DNA of 64,000 nucleotides, from positions 1-64,000 of the forward strand of contig JABMCL010001339.1 of the NCBI GenBank assembly GCA_018857735.1. Direction: 5' to 3'. The notes below the pieces were generated by a model. The model searched no databases, had not been told where the DNA came from, and saw only the letters and a list, made by a program, of their open reading frames with translations. Positions within the stretch are counted from its first letter, which is position 1. Every line of letters begins with the position of its first letter. The translations under genes were made by a program, and so were the position numbers. This DNA is from Alviniconcha marisindica. Lineage: Eukaryota > Mollusca > Gastropoda > Provannidae. This document shows, piece by piece, positions 30,530 through 41,929 of the stretch.

Positions 30530-31330
30530 AACCTTTTATAACCAAACTTGGTATTGTAGTGCACCACCATGAGCCAGAATGTCATGCGAAAAATGGGATT
30601 CTCTCTTCAAGTAAGGTCACAGTGTGGCTTTATAATCAAATATGACGGTTTGTACTATATCTTTTATTAGTTCAAAACCAGTGAGTCTTTTGCAACCAAA
30701 CTCAGTTTGATGGTAGACCATCATAAGCAAAGAAGTGTCCAGTGAAAATATTGGATTGCTGTGTTCAAGCCAAGGTTAAAAGTTTCAGTTAATGTTAGTT
30801 TCGAAGATTTCTTATGAATCGCTGAACTATTTGTAACCAAACCCAGTATGGTGATACATCATTATAAGCCAGTGTCATGTGCGAAAAATGGGTTGCGATC
30901 TTCAAGGTCAAAGTCACAGTAACCGAGTTTGGGTTCATACAATGAAATCATGACTATTTATATGTACTGAACTGCTGATTTTTTGGCAACCAACTTAGTT
31001 TAACAGTGGATGTTCATAAGCTGGAGTGTCTTGTGAAAAGGTCGCTTTGCTGTATTCAAGGTCAAGGTCACAGTGAAGGTTCTGAACTTCAGTGAATGTT
31101 TTCCCAGACAATATCTCTGATCGGTCAAACTTAGTATGGTGATGCATCATCATTAGCCAGGGTATCATTCAGAAATATCATTTTGCTATGTTCAAGGTCA
31201 AAGCCACAATCATTTCTACTAGATCTCCAGAAACACTGAAACTTTTGCAATCGAAATTAGTTTGATGGTACATCATCACAAGACAGGGTAAGACATGGTG
31301 AAAAGATTTTCTTGCTTTTGCACAGGGCAG
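30530..31330 (+). repeat. Degenerate ~150-bp monomers with TCAAGGTCA motifs
   Basis: A recurring consensus is visible: AACCAAACTTAGTATGGTGA, then CATCATAAGCCAGAGTGTCA, GTGAAAAATGGG, TTCAAGGTCAAGGTCACAGT and a variable spacer. TCAAGGTCA occurs at 31,056-31,064 and, overlapping, 31,062-31,070. The same monomers occur at 22,060-22,900 and, diverged, at 62,560-63,500. Confidence 0.7.
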
Positions 31331-31417
31331 AGAATATGGCTTGGGTGACTGTGGGCTAGATTGCTGCCACTCTTGGCCATCCTGATATCCTGGTTCCAAT
31401 CAAGAAAATGTGGAAAG

Positions 31418-31420
<3 letters not shown>

Positions 31421-31472
<52 letters not shown>

Positions 31473-31482
31473 TATATATATA
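31421..31482. repeat. (TA)n microsatellite inside G2
   Basis: Almost pure TA dinucleotides with one AATA interruption. Absent at the matching place in G1 (23,031), where a GAACATTGCTTTTGTAATG sequence stands, so it expanded only in this copy. Confidence 0.9.
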
Positions 31483-31918
31483 CTTGTTTATTAAGTTTTC
31501 TGGTCAATGGTTCAAGTGTGTGATTCTTATATATCCTTTTGTACTTGTGATGATGTCTACATAACATGTGAGACAGGTTACTAATTAAGTACGATTGGTT
31601 ATTAATTTTAGAAAGCAAGAAACAAATATCCCTCTAAGGGATAAGGTTCAGACCAAGTTAGTGCAATGCACTGAGCCGACTATTCATGCATTTCTGGTGT
31701 TTTCTGTAACACTTGAGACACTGACCTATGAGTATGACGTAACATAATGCACAATTAACCAAGTTCCTGTCACCCTGTCAATTTATGTCTTATATTTATG
31801 TACACAAGTTGACAAGAGATGTCAAGCTTTCATTTCCAAATAATAGCATTCAAAAATTCACACCTTGAATTTTTACCCTCTCTGTCACACTTTTGACCAG
31901 TTTTCAAAAGAAGGACCC

Positions 31919-32356
31919 ATATATACACATAGGTCCATGATTTCAGAATGGAGGAGGCAGTCGAAAAGCGCTGATCAGACCTTCAGGCATGGACCTATAC
32001 TGTACTGGACTGCCAGATGCGCGCTATGTGTTAGAAACACTTTTCTCTTCTTTCTTTTCCCCCCTGTGTACTATGGTCTTTTTGGCGGGGCCACATGCAG
32101 TGTGTCCGTTTGGAATGGTGGACTGACTGAATCAACTGCGAGCGTTCATTATTTACACCATGTTCTTGATTAAGAAGAAGAAATGCAAAAAAATCATTGT
32201 TTGCCTCTGCTGCATCACCAGTAGCGCTTCATGGCTTACCAGAAGCAGACCACTGCGAGCAGAGGATCAAATACAGAACCAGGAACAGCGAAGCCAGTTG
32301 CTCTATTCCATCACTCGCATCAGGTTGTGGATAGCAGTCGACAATCTTCTCCAGGT
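31919..32356. other. Unassigned intron sequence
   Basis: Contains AGGTCCATG (31,941) and CAGGCATGGACCTATA (31,981), phrases that also flank the G1/LINE termini. Otherwise nothing recognised. Confidence 0.4.
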
Positions 32357-33075
32357 ATAATAATAATAATGATGTACATTTATCATGTGCTCATCAGCGC
32401 CCTGAGAGCTCACATGATACATATTAACCTAAATATGATATTGTATACACATGTAGAGCATAGTCCTACCAAAACAATTGACATAAAGTATTATAAAAAA
32501 TATAAACAACGCTCTACAAACACACACACACACACTGACTGTAGCAGAAACTGGGTACTGATATTAGTTAGGATGGAAATACTGTGAGAAGAGGAAAGTT
32601 TTCAGCTTGGCTTTAAAAGATGACAGGGTTGAGCAGTGTTTAAGGTCTTGTGGGAGTGAATTCCAAATGTGGGGTCCAAAGCAAGAGAAGGTGGAGAAGC
32701 CATGAGTCTTGCATTTGTATTGTTGGATTTCCAGCATGCGGGTGTCAGAAGAAGAGGTAGTGTACGAGATGGAGTGTAGACATGCAGCAGTTCAGAGAGG
32801 TAAGCAGGACCAGAACCATTTATAGCACTGAAACACATACAAGAGACTTTATACTTAATACGTTCTGAAATGGGAAGCCAGTGCAGTTTTTCCAGGAGAG
32901 GTGTTGAGCGGTGGTGACGGGGTGCAAGAGAACAAGTCTTGCAGCAATTTTCTGGAGAGGTTGGATGACATAATTAGGTGTACCCATGAGGAGACAGTTG
33001 CAGTAGTCAAGCCGTGAAAGGATATAGGAAGTAACAAGAGTCTTGGTTGTGTCTTCAGTGAGAAACCTGCAGGTA
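32357..33075 (-). mobile_element. L2/CR1-like LINE fragment F1 (antisense)
   Basis: Read on the minus strand, RT C-terminal motifs appear in broken frames: a VLSRLDYCN-like block (SRLDYCNC), LQKIAARLV, SGPAYLSELLHVYTPSRTL (32,755-32,820) and a FGIHSHKTL/FKAKLK-type end. The 3' end lies at the left, as expected for antisense insertion: ...GGGCGCTGATGAGCACATGA then (ATT)n, seen on + as TAATAATAATAAT at 32,357. The 5' end is truncated near 33,075. Confidence 0.78.
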
Positions 33076-33511
33076 TCTCACCTAAAGATTGCTTCAAATA
33101 TGGTAAGTTCTGAGGTGTCGATAATTTCTGCATAAACTGATAGATCGACAGCTCTGTGTTGTGTGTCAGCGTGAAGCAATATGTCCATCAGGACATTTGA
33201 CATGAGGAGGGTAATGTAAACAACAAAAACACTACACCCTATTTACATGCATTTCAGCAGCGAGTGTGTACTGTTAATTAATACAACATTCACTGAATTT
33301 GTTCAGATTTGGAGGTGAATTTTGGATTCATTCATTAGATATGAATTGATTTAAATGATATAAGTGACTCAAACTGGCAGTTAAAATGTCCCAGGAATTT
33401 CCAACCGCCTCATTGGATATTACTGAAGATTTTTATATTTTACACAGTGCTTACGTATACATTTGTTATATATCCTCAAAGCAAAAAGTGAAAAACATAC
33501 AACTGGCTCCC

Positions 33512-33513
<2 letters not shown>
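33076..33513. other. Unassigned intron sequence
   Basis: AT-rich, no recognised repeats or coding similarity. Confidence 0.4.

Positions 33514-33563
<50 letters not shown>
33514..33563. repeat. (CA)n microsatellite
   Basis: Pure CA run of about 50 bases. Confidence 0.95.
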
Positions 33564-33566
<3 letters not shown>

Positions 33567-33807
33567 ACCAGCAACAACTACAAACAAAAAGCAGCTGGGT
33601 ACGTCACATCTCTTGCTAATGGTCATTTCACTGGCTCAGATGCTCCTTTCGTGGGCAAAATTCTGACAGCTTCGAGTAATATAAAAATATATAATTTTGC
33701 TGACATTGGACTGGCTGTGGGGACGCCCGCAGGCTTTGCTGCAACGAAAACATGTTACAAGCGTTCGCGCTGGTTTGGCAAACGGCACAAAATGGACGCC
33801 TTCACAA

Positions 33808-33970
33808 AACTGGGGGAACCTACTATCAGAGCTGCATGTACCCCACAGACAGTGCTTAACCGTCATTTCTAATGCCTTTTCTGCTTCTTTTACCAGTATC
33901 TGGCCATCTTTCCCATGGTTTTACTGCACCCCCAACAAAACATGCCTACTCTGTGCTACACCCGCAGGCA
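33808..33970 (+). repeat. Short dispersed repeat H, copy 2
   Basis: Reverse complement partner of 23,739-23,898: CTGGGGGAACCTACTATC at the left and GTGCTACACCCGCAGGC at the right. Confidence 0.7.
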
Positions 33971-34080
33971 CTTACTGAGTGCAGTCCCCTGGATTTCCAA
34001 AGATCGTCTATTACTGGATGGACACAACACATTTCCATGTTTACAATACACAGCTTATAACACTTTAACAGCGCTGATAC

Positions 34081-34086
34081 ACACAC

Positions 34087-34119
<33 letters not shown>

Positions 34120-34130
34120 ATATATATATG
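34081..34130. repeat. (TA)n microsatellite, self-complementary
   Basis: Two TA runs around a central TTA; the whole tract can fold back on itself. Confidence 0.9.
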
Positions 34131-34342
34131 CTATGACTGTAACAGAGTGTTACTACTACCAGCTGATTTAGTAGAGTGGTTTTCCTGACTGCAGCACCAA
34201 ACAAGTTGCTTTTAATTGTCAATGGCCCTTTTTAGTAATTTTATGCATTTTGTCTGTTGGATACATAACAACTCAGTGGTGGACACGACATTTTCCTTTG
34301 GAAAGTTTATAAACTTTCCTTTCAATTACTTATAAATGACTT

Positions 34343-35220
34343 TATGAGCCTGTGCCAAAAGGTGGTACACAAAAGTGGGACATCACATGTATAAATTAAA
34401 ATCAGACAGCAGAACTGTTTACTACAGGTTAACCATGTTAAAGTACTGTGTTTGAAGATTATATTTCTACTTACAAAATATGGTTTTACCTGAGGAGCAC
34501 CACACAAAAATAGCCGCACAATCAGACCTGGTCAGTCATCACACCAGACACAGGGTTTGCAATAGTAGTGCATTCTTCTTCTTCTTCATCAACTGACATT
34601 CTTGTCTACTGTCAGATCATTACTAGAGGTCTTGCCTTAAAAAAAGAAGGAAAAGAAAAAAGGGACTTGGAACTTGAAGTTTAATTTTTCAGAGGATGAA
34701 GAAATCTAGAAACATAATTCCAGCTTCGTTCAGTGAGCAGGAATTATGTCAGTTCTCTGGAGAGTGAATTGCACATCAAATGCCACAGTTGCAAGAACAG
34801 ACAATGTTTGTGTTTGTTGCGTGTATGGACACAGCATGTGGCCCTTAATCACTGCATTTTTGATGTGAATCTTCTCAGAAACAGAAATTCACAATCATTT
34901 TCAGTGATATCAAAAAGGAAGTTTATTTTACAGTCTTCAGGTTACATGGTAACACCAGTTGAACACAGTGATGCAAGTTCAACATTGGTAGTGTACAGAC
35001 AATGCTGATGTGTCCCTTAAGCCATTTTGCATCCAAAAACAATGTTTTTCATCATTTTAGTGTGTTCTTTGATACTCAGCTTGTTCATAACTACTTTTAT
35101 TCCTCTTTAAAGTCTCCTCTGTAAGGCAGGCCAAACACTGAAAAAAATAATTAACCACAACAATGCAAGTCCACAAATAGAGGAGGTATTGCTGGGTGCA
35201 CCTTTTGGCACAGGCTCATA
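34343..35220. mobile_element. 878-bp DNA element with perfect 22-bp inverted termini
   Basis: TATGAGCCTGTGCCAAAAGG plus TG at 34,343-34,364 is matched exactly, in reverse complement, at 35,199-35,220. The outermost TA on each side fits a TA target duplication, as in Tc1/mariner- or some PIF-like MITEs; this is inference. The interior holds one 91-codon frame (34,733-35,008) with no recognised domain, so it is probably non-autonomous. Flanks immediately outside are AT-rich. Confidence 0.82.
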
Positions 35221-35483
35221 TATGAGCACATATATATATACAGTATACATGTACATGTGAAGCATTCTCAAAAGGTGGGATTGAGAGAGATGTCAGTGAC
35301 AGTGTGTTTGCTATCAAAGTATTAATTTTACAAGTAGTACCAGTTGACTGTTTTTTTTTTAAAATGTGCAGCATAAGGAACCACATAATAAAGATATGTT
35401 TGAAAAAAAGAGATCATCTTTGTTTGATTTGTGTGTGTGTGCGGTTTATGAATGAAACATCATAAAAACCCTCTGAAATTCAG
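35221..35483. other. Unassigned intron sequence
   Basis: AT-rich. Begins with a short TATATATA run; nothing else recognised. Confidence 0.4.
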
Positions 35484-35640
35484 AAGATCCAAACACAAAA
35501 GATTCAAAAGAATTTTTATTTATTAGTACACAAACACACAATCTGCAATTTTTCAGGGTAATCCCCTTTGTCAAGCTACAAAATAACACTTGAACAACAG
35601 TTAAAAGGCAAAAAACGATGAGAAATGAGATGAGAAGCAA
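35484..35640 (+). repeat. Dispersed repeat R1, copy 2
   Basis: AGATCCAAACACAAAAGATT, GGTAATCCCCTTTGTCAAGC and TACAAAATAACACTTGAACA align with 26,787-26,945 and 36,925-37,060. It directly adjoins R2 copy 2, so R1 and R2 may be parts of one larger element. Confidence 0.7.
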
Positions 35641-35649
35641 AATAACTTA

Positions 35650-35995
35650 TCTTTTTTACTGGTATCATGTACTGGCTGAAACTGAGCACTTTGTGTTACT
35701 TGCTGGAGATATTCTGTGCTCTGGGTCTGAAAGTATATATATATATATATAGAAGCTACTAGTAAACAAGATCACTTTTGGTATTGATCAAGCAAAACAA
35801 GGAATGCTCACTGCAACACTTAAGCATCACATACTAATTGCTATAGAAGGGAAGACTAATTAATATACAGATACAAACTTTCACTGCCAGCAGGGCCCCC
35901 CTCCTCACCCTCCTCAAATGGACAGGACCCAGAGAGTGAGTACTGAATTCAAGATACCAGACAGTTCCATTTCTGTTTGGATAAATCAGATCTGC
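35650..35995 (+). repeat. Dispersed repeat R2, copy 2
   Basis: Inverted partner of 28,335-28,690. Includes GTACTGGCTGAAACTGAGCA, TGCTGGAGATATTCTG and CCATTTCTGTTTGGATAAA, with a short TA run (35,734-35,750) between. Confidence 0.65.
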
Positions 35996-36924
35996 TGTGC
36001 TGTTTTTCCTGCTCTGCTTTCATTCTAGATCGAACTGTGTCAGTATAGAGCAAGGAAATGTGCAGGTGTTTTTTTCTCCTCGCCCAGCTCCAACAAATCC
36101 TCTGCATCAATATTCACTTTAAAGAACCTTTGAAAGGGCTGAGAAAACCATCAAACCACTAGCTATTAAGCGACAGAAGATAAAGGAATACAACAAGGCT
36201 TGGATGACAGATTTTCCATGGCATAGTCATGAAGATGACATTGACACTGGAAAGTCTGGAGTCTCAGCGTGACCTTTGTTTGGCAGACTGTGTTGTGCCA
36301 TGGTGAAGACTGTAGTGGTGAACAGAAATCCTTTTCTTTTTTTAAAGGAACAATGCATGACTTCTTAATCTTATGGGGGGTGGGGCGGAAACATTATTAG
36401 GCCTAGGTAATGTTTATTGCACCAGCTGTCTGAGTGTTGGTACCAGATTTTGTTATTGCTGGTATTGCATACCTATAAGCTCACCACCTGTACAGTATAA
36501 TAGGTAAAGAACCACAAAAAGTAATGGAAAAACAGAAACAAAATCAGAATCCAACAGTTGACATCTTGTTTAATATATATATTCAGAAAGATTTCTTTCA
36601 AGAAGATGAGAAAAAGACTGTGGATCAACGAAAACATTGTCATGGACATGACTTGTATGGTCATGGTATTTGCAGAATTCTTAATTTACCTACTGGCATC
36701 AGAAATGAAACAATATTTTGGCGTTGTGATTGTAACAATTTATTTCCAGTACTTTATTATATAAGCGAAACTTTTTTGATGGAAACTTTTATAATTTAGG
36801 AAAATTATTTGTTCCTCACACTTCGAGCACCTTTTGAAAATTGCTCTTATTATCAGCTAATAAAATCCAAGTTACAGCTGACACATTGCTGTAAATACTA
36901 AACAAAACAGAAACCATTATTTTA
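35996..36924. other. Unassigned intron sequence
   Basis: Two modest overlapping frames (36,473-36,799) show no family resemblance and are AT-rich; I treat them as chance. Nothing else recognised. Confidence 0.45.
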
Positions 36925-37060
36925 AGATCCAAACACATATAAGGTTGAAAATAAAGCTATTTATTAGGACAAAACACAATATGTGAATTTTGGGGGTAAT
37001 CCCCTTTATTAAGCTACAAAATAACACTTAAACAACAATTAAACAGTGAAACTGAGATGG
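36925..37060 (+). repeat. Dispersed repeat R1, copy 3
   Basis: AAGATCCAAACACATATAAG, GGTAATCCCCTTTATTAAGC and TACAAAATAACACTTAAACA. The middle part is shorter than in copy 2. Confidence 0.7.
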
Positions 37061-37073
37061 AGAGCTATCTTTT

Positions 37074-37095
37074 GGGGGGGGGGGGGGGGGGGGGG
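37074..37095. repeat. Poly-G tract (22 G)
   Basis: Uninterrupted G run directly after R1 copy 3. Confidence 0.9.
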
Positions 37096-37945
37096 AGCTT
37101 TCTGGTGGTACCATTCGCTTAATTTTCAGTGCCCTGGTTATTTAACAGTATGCCCACCAGAAAGATGAAAGATTTTTCTATTATATGTTTCCTATCTGGT
37201 TCAGATTATTCTGTCTTTAATCTGACCACACCACACCCTGTTGCAAACTTCTGCAACAAACAGCCAGTTTTGGGAAGTTGCAAAGTTCTCAAAAGAGGGT
37301 ACCGCCATGAACTGTCGAAATGGTAAATATTTACAGCACTGAAGTGAAAAATAACCATACCATAGGAAAGAGAGATTGATTTCCTATCAGTTTCATATAC
37401 TGGATTGATTCATTTGCCTGCTATTTGACCATACCTTTCCATGTTGCATATTTGTAAAAGACAGATGAGTTTTCAACCAATGTCAGGTTTTTCTGCCTCA
37501 GATTTTGTTGTTGCATATGTTAGGAAATAGGCTGCCATTAAATAATGGGAATACATAAAAATATAATAATGACAACAGATGAAAGATGGAAAGTTGATCT
37601 ATTCATTGCACATCCACATTGATTTATTTACTGTTTGGTTTCAATCCACCAGACCCTGTTGCAAAGATCTGGCCATAAGCCATTGAAAAAAAAAAGACGA
37701 CCAAGATTGAACACTGTCTGCTCAGATTGCTTGAGAAAGTACCATGAATTGCATAATGTTTTCTCCATTTTGAATGCAAGTGTTTGTGCTTCTTTCTTTT
37801 TTATGTGAGATTTTACTGTTATTGATTCTGAATGCTGTTGAACTTGAACCATTGTGAAGATCACAGGAGACTTGCAAGAAATAAAGACTGAACTTTTATT
37901 ATTTTTTTATATTATTATTGAGATTGGTTGCTGTTGTTTGTGTAG
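37096..37945. other. Intron 1, 3' end: unassigned
   Basis: Two related phrases (CACACCCTGTTGCAAAC near 37,233 and CCAGACCCTGTTGCAAAG near 37,648) hint at a diverged local duplication. No coding similarity. Ends in the T-rich acceptor tract of exon 2. Confidence 0.45.
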
Positions 37946-38159
37946 TCACACAGGGGAAGAGCGTGAGCCGAACCTGATCCCCCTGGCCTCCATGGTGGTT
38001 TTACCCAAACATGTGGTGCTGCCAGAGATACCTATGGATGGAAACCTTCACTTTGAAATCATCCTCTACCTGCTGGGCATTGTGGTCATGGGACTGCAGT
38101 ATGTCAACTTGTACAAGACAGTATGGTGGCTGCCTCATTCGCACGCCAACTATGCACTG
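37946..38159 (+). CDS. TMEM39: TMEM39 coding exon 2 (first membrane segment)
   Basis: Acceptor TTGTTTGTGTAG ends at 37,945. The first base T completes AG from exon 1 to Ser, then HTGEEREPNLIPL. The exon carries VLPEIPMDGNLHFE, a hydrophobic segment (IILYLLGIVVMGLQYV) and the family signature YKTVWWLPHSH, ending at ...YAL with donor GTTTGT at 38,160 (less than consensus). An alternative acceptor CAG at 37,953 would break the phase with exon 1. Residues before VLPEIP are poorly conserved, so the exact 5' boundary is the least certain part. Confidence 0.88.
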
Positions 38160-38196
38160 GTTTGTGATTTAAAAAGCTGTCTTTGTGTGTGCATGC

Positions 38197-38197
38197 A

Positions 38198-38277
<80 letters not shown>
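38197..38277. repeat. (GT)n microsatellite at start of intron 2
   Basis: About 80 bases of GT, beginning some 40 bp after the exon 2 donor. Confidence 0.95.
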
Positions 38278-38279
<2 letters not shown>

Positions 38280-39579
38280 CTGCTGAAGTTTTTTGGTGTA
38301 TTTACTGTTGATCATGCCCCAACTGTGTTAACTCAGTAACTGTGCCCCATTACACGAAAGGTGTGTGTCTCTGATGGTGGGTTCATGCTATCACAGAAGT
38401 ATGCAACTTTCCAAAAGTTTAATTATTGACCATGTATGTTGGCCTACTATGATTTGCACCTATCCACATACTTCTTCACCAGCATGCTTAATTCAAAACA
38501 TCCCAAAGTTCCATGTTTTGGTGATAATTGCAAGAAAGCAATGAAAGAAAAAAAGCACAAAGATTTTTTTCTTTCTCAAATGCCACTTTAACCAACATTC
38601 AGAGTTTTAAACTTTTAAGGGCCAAAGTTCATCATGTTGCTAAACAACAAAAGAATATGTGCTGACATATTTTGTTCTAAACTTAACTCTAAAATGCAAA
38701 TGCAGAAGGTCTGGAAAGCCATGATTGGAAGGATAAAGGGTAAGGGTGGCTCAAATTTGATTGACCATTTAAAGGTTAATGGTATTCTTATTACTGATAA
38801 AAAACAAGCCAAAAATCTGTCTAAAAATTCAACAGAAAACTTCTGATTTTCAAAGGGTTAAAATGATTAAAGAAAAAGACACCTGGACTTCTGTTCTAAA
38901 AACAAAGGGGAATATAAATTATAACGTGCCTTTTTCAATTACTGGATTGAAATAGTCGTGAAGAGCCAATGACTTGGCCACTGGTGTGGACCAGATACAT
39001 TATCAACTTTTAACCCATCTTCCAGACTGAGTTTATCTGTTCTTCTCAAAGGTGTACAACAACGTCTGGGAATCTGGCTGTCTTCCACCATCATGGTGCA
39101 AAGCAGTAGTAATTCCTTTTCCCAAGCCTGGTAAAGACCATTCGGACCCTGAGAATTTTAGTCCCTTAGCATTAACCAGCTACCTATGCAAAACGGAGAG
39201 AATGATCAATACTTGCCTCATGTGGTCCCTTGAGTCACAAGGTCTCCTTTTTGAGAAGCAGTGTTGTTTCAGGAAGAATGTTGGGTCACCTTGTTCATTT
39301 TGAAACATTTATTATAAATGCCTTGTTAACAAACAGCATGTCCTTACTATTTTCTTTGACCTTGAAAAAGCCTGTGACATGGTGTGGAAGCACTGCATTC
39401 TGGTAGATCTCAGGGATTTTGGTTTCAGGGGTCAGATGGATGTGTTTATTTGGAACTTCCTGTTTGAATGATTCTTTTAAAGTTAGAGTGGGCTCTGTCA
39501 AAGCTGTGCAAGCAGGAGATGGGGGTTCAGCAAGGTAGCATCCTGATCCCAGCCCTCTTCAGCATCAAGGTTAACAACA

Positions 39580-39757
39580 TTAATAATAATAATGTACATT
39601 TGTCTTGCGCTCATCAACGCCCTGACTGCCTGAGTGATCACATGATACATATTAACCTAAATATGATATTCTATACATATGTAGAGCACAGTCCTACCAA
39701 AGCAATTTACATATTGTATGGAAAAACAAACAAACACATGCACTACACACTCACATG

Positions 39758-39800
<43 letters not shown>

Positions 39801-40215
39801 CACTGTAGCAGAAACTGGGTAATGACATTAGTTGGGATGAAAGTACTGTGAGAAGAGGAAGGTTTTTCAGTTTGGCTTTAAAAGATGATAGGGTTGAGCA
39901 GTGTCTATGGTCTTCTGGGAGTGAATTCCAAATGTGGGGTCCAAAGCAAAAGAAGGTGTGAAAGCCATGAGTCTTGCAGTTGTATTTTTGGATTTTCAGT
40001 ATGCGGATGTCAGAAGAAGAGCATAGTGTATGAGATGGAGTATAGACATGTAGCAGTTCAGAGAGATAAGCAGGACTAGAACCATTTATAGCACTGAAAC
40101 ACATACAAGTGACTTTATACTTAAATCATTCTGAAATGGGAAGCCTGTGCAGTTTTTCAAGGAGAGGTGTTGAGTGGTGGTGACGGGGTGCCAAGAGAAT
40201 GAGTCTTGCAGCAAA
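39580..40215 (-). mobile_element. L2/CR1-like LINE fragment F2 (antisense, nested)
   Basis: Closely parallels F1: TAATAATAATAATGTACATTT, GCTCATCAACGCCCTGA, then minus-strand RT end with SSPAYLSELLHVYTPSHTL and FGPHIWNSLPEDHR (39,900-40,100). It splits the RT of the LINE around it between FSIKVNNI and VNTVIVGMDCSLFVDDF, so it inserted into that element. It contains its own CA run (39,758-39,798). Confidence 0.8.
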
Positions 40216-41103
40216 GCATTGTTAACACTGTCATCGTGGGTATGGACTGCTCCTTGTTTGTTGATGATTTCAGACCTGTCAAGCACCTAAAGCCTCATAC
40301 CATAGTATTTAGCATTGGTGACCGTAGTATTTGACCAAAAAAACAGGAAATCAGTGTTTGCAGGATCAGCACATCGTTTTGTGACTACACGCAGGTGCAC
40401 ATCACTTTGACAGTGCCTCATGTCATTGTACTGAACAGACACTGTTACCTTCACTGATTTATGACATGCTTTGCGAAAAGCATAGTCTTTTCAATCAGCT
40501 GATGCACAGAAATTTTTTGAAGACTTTGTCTTGCTCCCATTCAGCCGTATGCTTGCCAAAATATGTTTACTGTTTCTTCGCTGGTGGTTTTGCCGTGGTT
40601 GAGAAATAACGGTTTGCTTGTGTGCTCTGAAGGACGCTCTGCACATCTGGTCTAAAGCTCCCAATATGCACCAAGTAAGAATTACGACTTTTGGGAATGT
40701 ATCCTCGAAAGTATATCAGCTGAACATGAACATCAGTTTGTCATCATAATTTCAGAAAATTGCATAGGATTTAGGAATTAAAATAAATCCTCAGAAATTG
40801 TGTAAAAAAATATTGACAAAAAGTAAGACTTGACAGGTCTGTGTGTGGGGGGGCAAGTTGTTAAACAGAGTGGAAAGGGTTATGCAGCTGCGTGTTAACA
40901 GCGGTCAAGATTGGGTGTCTGAGAACATGTTTCAACGATGGTGTGCATCCACTTCCACCAGTAGCATGGAGTTTTCCCAGATCTGTCATTCCTTCTGGGG
41001 AAAGGTGCGCTTCAGAGTGGTAAAAGCTAATTTCCTTGGCCTGGTTGATTGACACAAAGCTAACCTTTAAAAGCCATGCCTAATACCATAAATCTTTTTT
41101 CTG

Positions 41104-41172
41104 TCCCTAATAAGCCTCATGGTTTCTGTGGACATTAAGCACCATGTAAGGCATGTTTACTTACTTACTTAA
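41104..41172 (+). mobile_element. CCCTAATA-type retroelement tail
   Basis: GTCCCTAATAAGCC, GTGGACATTAAGCACCATGT and then TTTACTTACTTACTTAA. Related to the tails at 12,106 and 24,311. It sits between RT motif C and the RT thumb of the surrounding LINE, so it is a nested insertion with unknown left boundary (40,290-41,103 holds no recognised similarity). Confidence 0.6.
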
Positions 41173-41560
41173 ATCTTCCAGTCAGAAAGCACTGGAAATT
41201 TTACAAATAGTGGGACGTACTGATTTTGGAGCTGATCGTATCATCCTGCTATGCTTGTATGGTTCGTTAATCTGTTCCAAACTGGATTACAGATACATTG
41301 TCTATTGATCAGCTTGTCAGTTGGTTCTAAGGCAATTGATCTGATCCACCAGGACAGAGGAAGGGGTCGCTGCAATGGCTGTTTCCACTGAACATATTTG
41401 CAAGCCATGCACTTACAGTTTTGTATTCACCTGGGGAACTATGAGCTATTCTTTTGGCTCTCAGACATGTTTACTAGTCTAAAGAAAAAGCTTTCCTGAT
41501 ATTGTCTGATTTTCTTTCAACAAGCTATATCTAACCTGTATCCTAGTAAAGATTTTAGAA

Positions 41561-41929
41561 ATGGAAGTAACCAGAGATGGGAAGGAGATTGTGTTTATCT
41601 GGGTCCCCAGCCATGTGGGCATTAGTCTGGTTAGAGGAAATTTAGCTGCAGAGGCTGCTGCTAAGACTAAGGATGCCCTTGATGGCAACATCACTGATGA
41701 GCTCATGTCCTTTTCTGACTTAGTCATGTGTGGAATATTTATTAGAGCTTTGGAGTCAGAATACAATAAATTACATAAGATCTTTCCAAAGTTAAATTGT
41801 ATTTCTTGTGCTCAGACTAACAGAGAAGAAGAGACTGTTATCTCCCAACTACACATAGGTCACTCTTATGTTACTCATTCCTTTTTATTTAAGGGAGAGG
41901 AGCCACTGATGTGTATCGCATGTGCTTAG
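41561..41929 (+). pseudogene. LINE RNase H C-terminus and Cys/His tail (copy 1)
   Basis: The longest intact piece of the surrounding LINE. FIWVPSHVGI is the last RNase H block, but the following GNEKAD-type motif has become LVRGNLAAEAAAK, so the catalytic Asp is lost. It continues LESEYNKLHKIFPKL and ends with QLHIGHSYVTHSFLFKGEEP and CIACA, the zinc-binding tail typical of these LINEs. Confidence 0.72.

Larger units (their letters stand above)
29728..31918 (+). mobile_element. Inverted-terminal element G2, complete (~2.19 kb)
   Basis: The left end GGGTAATTATCCTTAAAACT (29,728) and the right end CAGTTTTCAAAAGAAGGACC (reverse-complement match, ending at 31,918) are imperfect inverted termini flanked by AT-rich TATATAT on both sides. 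The interior, collinear with 21.3-23.7 kb, contains about five degenerate ~150-bp monomers (30,530-31,330) and a (TA)n run (31,421-31,482). No transposase-like frame recognised, so it is probably non-autonomous. Confidence 0.75.

Noticed and set aside
34733..35008. 91-codon frame inside the 878-bp element as a transposase
   Set aside because: Too short, no DD[E/D] or helix-turn-helix pattern recognised; treated as chance frame in a non-autonomous element.
36473..36799. Overlapping hydrophobic frames on both strands
   Set aside because: AT-rich sequence gives Phe/Ile/Leu-rich translations on both strands; no homology recognised and no splice context.
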